From positions 142,638-206,637 of the forward strand of contig CAJNOJ010000187.1 of assembly GCA_905250025.1 (NCBI GenBank): DNA of 64,000 nucleotides, written 5' to 3'. The notes below the pieces were generated by a model. That model did no database searches and was not told the DNA's origin. It saw only the letters and a list, made by a program, of their open reading frames with translations. This document shows, in pieces, positions 62,753 to 64,000 of the stretch (position 1 is the stretch's first letter; every line of letters begins with the position of its first letter). Origin of the DNA: Adineta ricciae. Taxonomy: Eukaryota; Rotifera; Eurotatoria; Adinetida; Adinetidae. A program made the position numbers and the translations under genes.

Positions 62753-64000
62753 TTAAAATAGACGTTTCAAGAATTAAAAGTAGAAAATTTTTTATGCCTT
62801 TGACTCCTTTGCAAGTCTGTTCGATTTTCTTCAAAGGAAATTGACACCTCTAAATCAATTTTTTTAGCTAAAAGGTATAGTGGAAGATAAAAAAAACTCT
62901 ACAGCTTACATTAGAGACTTATTTTCATTATGTAAATTTTGTTTTCAACAATCATAAATGCCACCAAGTCAGTTTTCACTGATTGTTTTGCACCATTTCA
63001 CGTCTTTTAGTAAATGAAACACAAGATTCGAATAAGTTTCACGATGTAGTTTGCTGAGAGCTTCACGCAGCATCTCTCAGCGTGTTCGTTTCATTCTTCC
63101 CAAGTCTTATTCGATGATAGATAAAAGAAACAAGAAAAAATGATCGTTTGTCAACATGAAAAACCAGTCCCATGATCTTTTATTTCGTTTTGAAGTCACA
63201 AAATATAAAATTGAGCTACGGTTTACCGTAAGGGTGACGTTAACTTGAACACTTAAAGATAAGTTAAATTGCCACTCCTACAATATATATCTGTTTTTTT
63301 TGTGTTGAAGAGTGAGTTAGAACACTCAGCACCTTTTACATAAATAGAATGCCAACTTCCTCGCCGAGGCACTCTAACAATTTGTTGCGAATTCATTTTG
63401 ATGAATTAATTACTCCATGACATTTTAGTATATAAGAAAACGTGAAAAATCTTCGAAAAAACAAGTGCTATCGCTTCTCTTCGGAAATAAGGCGTTTAGC
63501 TTATTGGAAAAGCTAAGCCGCTTTTCGATATGCCCAAACAAATGGCTTTAAAGACAATCATCAAATCTACGAGAACGCTGTAATATCTTACTTTAAAAAC
63601 CCGTAGTTCTGTTAACAGATAACTGCCGATTAGTTTCTAACACTACAATAACCATGACATACATATGCGAGCATTTACAACGAAGAGCAAAAATAGTATT
63701 CGATTTATTATTTGGTTGTGGAGGATAGTATTTTATGTAATGCGTGGTATATGTTATATCGTTCCATAGGATTTTACTCTGTGCTTTCTGCAATAAATTA
63801 TGAAACGAATGAAAGCACATTGTTCCAGTTCTTCAGCATCGGTTTTCTTTTGCTGAAATACATATTGCTCGTATAGTTTGCCTGAAAATCTATTTTATTG
63901 CTTAATTGATGCGCATTCATATTCTCTCTTACTAGAATTATTTTCCACGATTTGATTCCGCTGATAACAACAAGTAACGCTCGTCATTAGACTCGCTCAG
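62753..64000. other. Intergenic, no gene seen
   Basis: AT-rich sequence upstream of the F-box exon. A 75-codon minus frame at 63593-63820 has no support. The second copy of the 32-bp motif closes the window. Confidence 0.45.
63969..64000 (+). repeat. 32-bp dispersed motif, copy 2 (at window edge)
   Basis: Begins AACAAGTAACGCTCGTC and ends ACTCGCTCAG, differing from the copy at 57473 only in a central five-base stretch. It runs into the window end, so its full length is unknown. Confidence 0.7.

Overview
The window reads as nuclear DNA of a small invertebrate, most likely a bdelloid rotifer. This is inferred from AT-rich sequence, many introns of about 50-60 bp with GT-AG ends, animal-only gene families (liprin-beta, integrin beta, Ral, LRP2BP, GM2A-like, ADP-ribosyl cyclase), B-box and F-box/LRR genes of a style common in rotifers, and one intron-free oxidoreductase of microbial type. 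No CRISPR, operon or prokaryotic signals are present. I found no convincing tRNA or rRNA gene. Exon boundaries were worked out by hand from splice sites, reading phase and family alignment from memory.

Layout. 0.2-13.5 kb: a rhodopsin-like GPCR (-), the axonemal protein DRC9/IQCG (-) head-to-head with mitochondrial ATP synthase beta (+), a single-exon secreted Cys-rich protein (+) and a second GPCR (-). 13.5-20.3 kb: a gene-poor stretch with a CT microsatellite. 20.3-23 kb: two tandem paralogues with an N-terminal SAM-like region and a conserved C-terminal block. 23.3-31.8 kb: quiescin sulfhydryl oxidase, a GM2-activator-like lipid-binding protein and LRP2BP (all -), then a cathepsin L-like protease (+). 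33-38 kb: a Ral GTPase (+), an unidentified four-exon gene (-) and an intron-less secreted FAD oxidoreductase (-). 39.9-49.8 kb: ADP-ribosyl cyclase of the CD38 family (+), convergent with a large liprin-beta gene (-), then LSM12 (-). 50.2-57.2 kb: integrin beta (-) head-to-head with a B-box protein (+), then an unidentified six-exon-plus gene (-). 57.2-64 kb: a repeat-rich stretch with a probable F-box/leucine-rich-repeat gene whose repeats are duplicated exon-plus-intron modules.

Functional links. There is no gene cluster in the bacterial sense. Neighbours are mostly unrelated housekeeping, signalling and secretory genes, many in compact head-to-head pairs that could share promoters. A few share themes: secretory/lysosomal proteins (QSOX, GM2A-like, cathepsin) and adhesion or synaptic scaffolds (integrin beta, liprin-beta). 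The least ordinary items are the LRR module array, the SAM paralogue pair, the intron-less oxidoreductase and the complete ADP-ribosyl cyclase.
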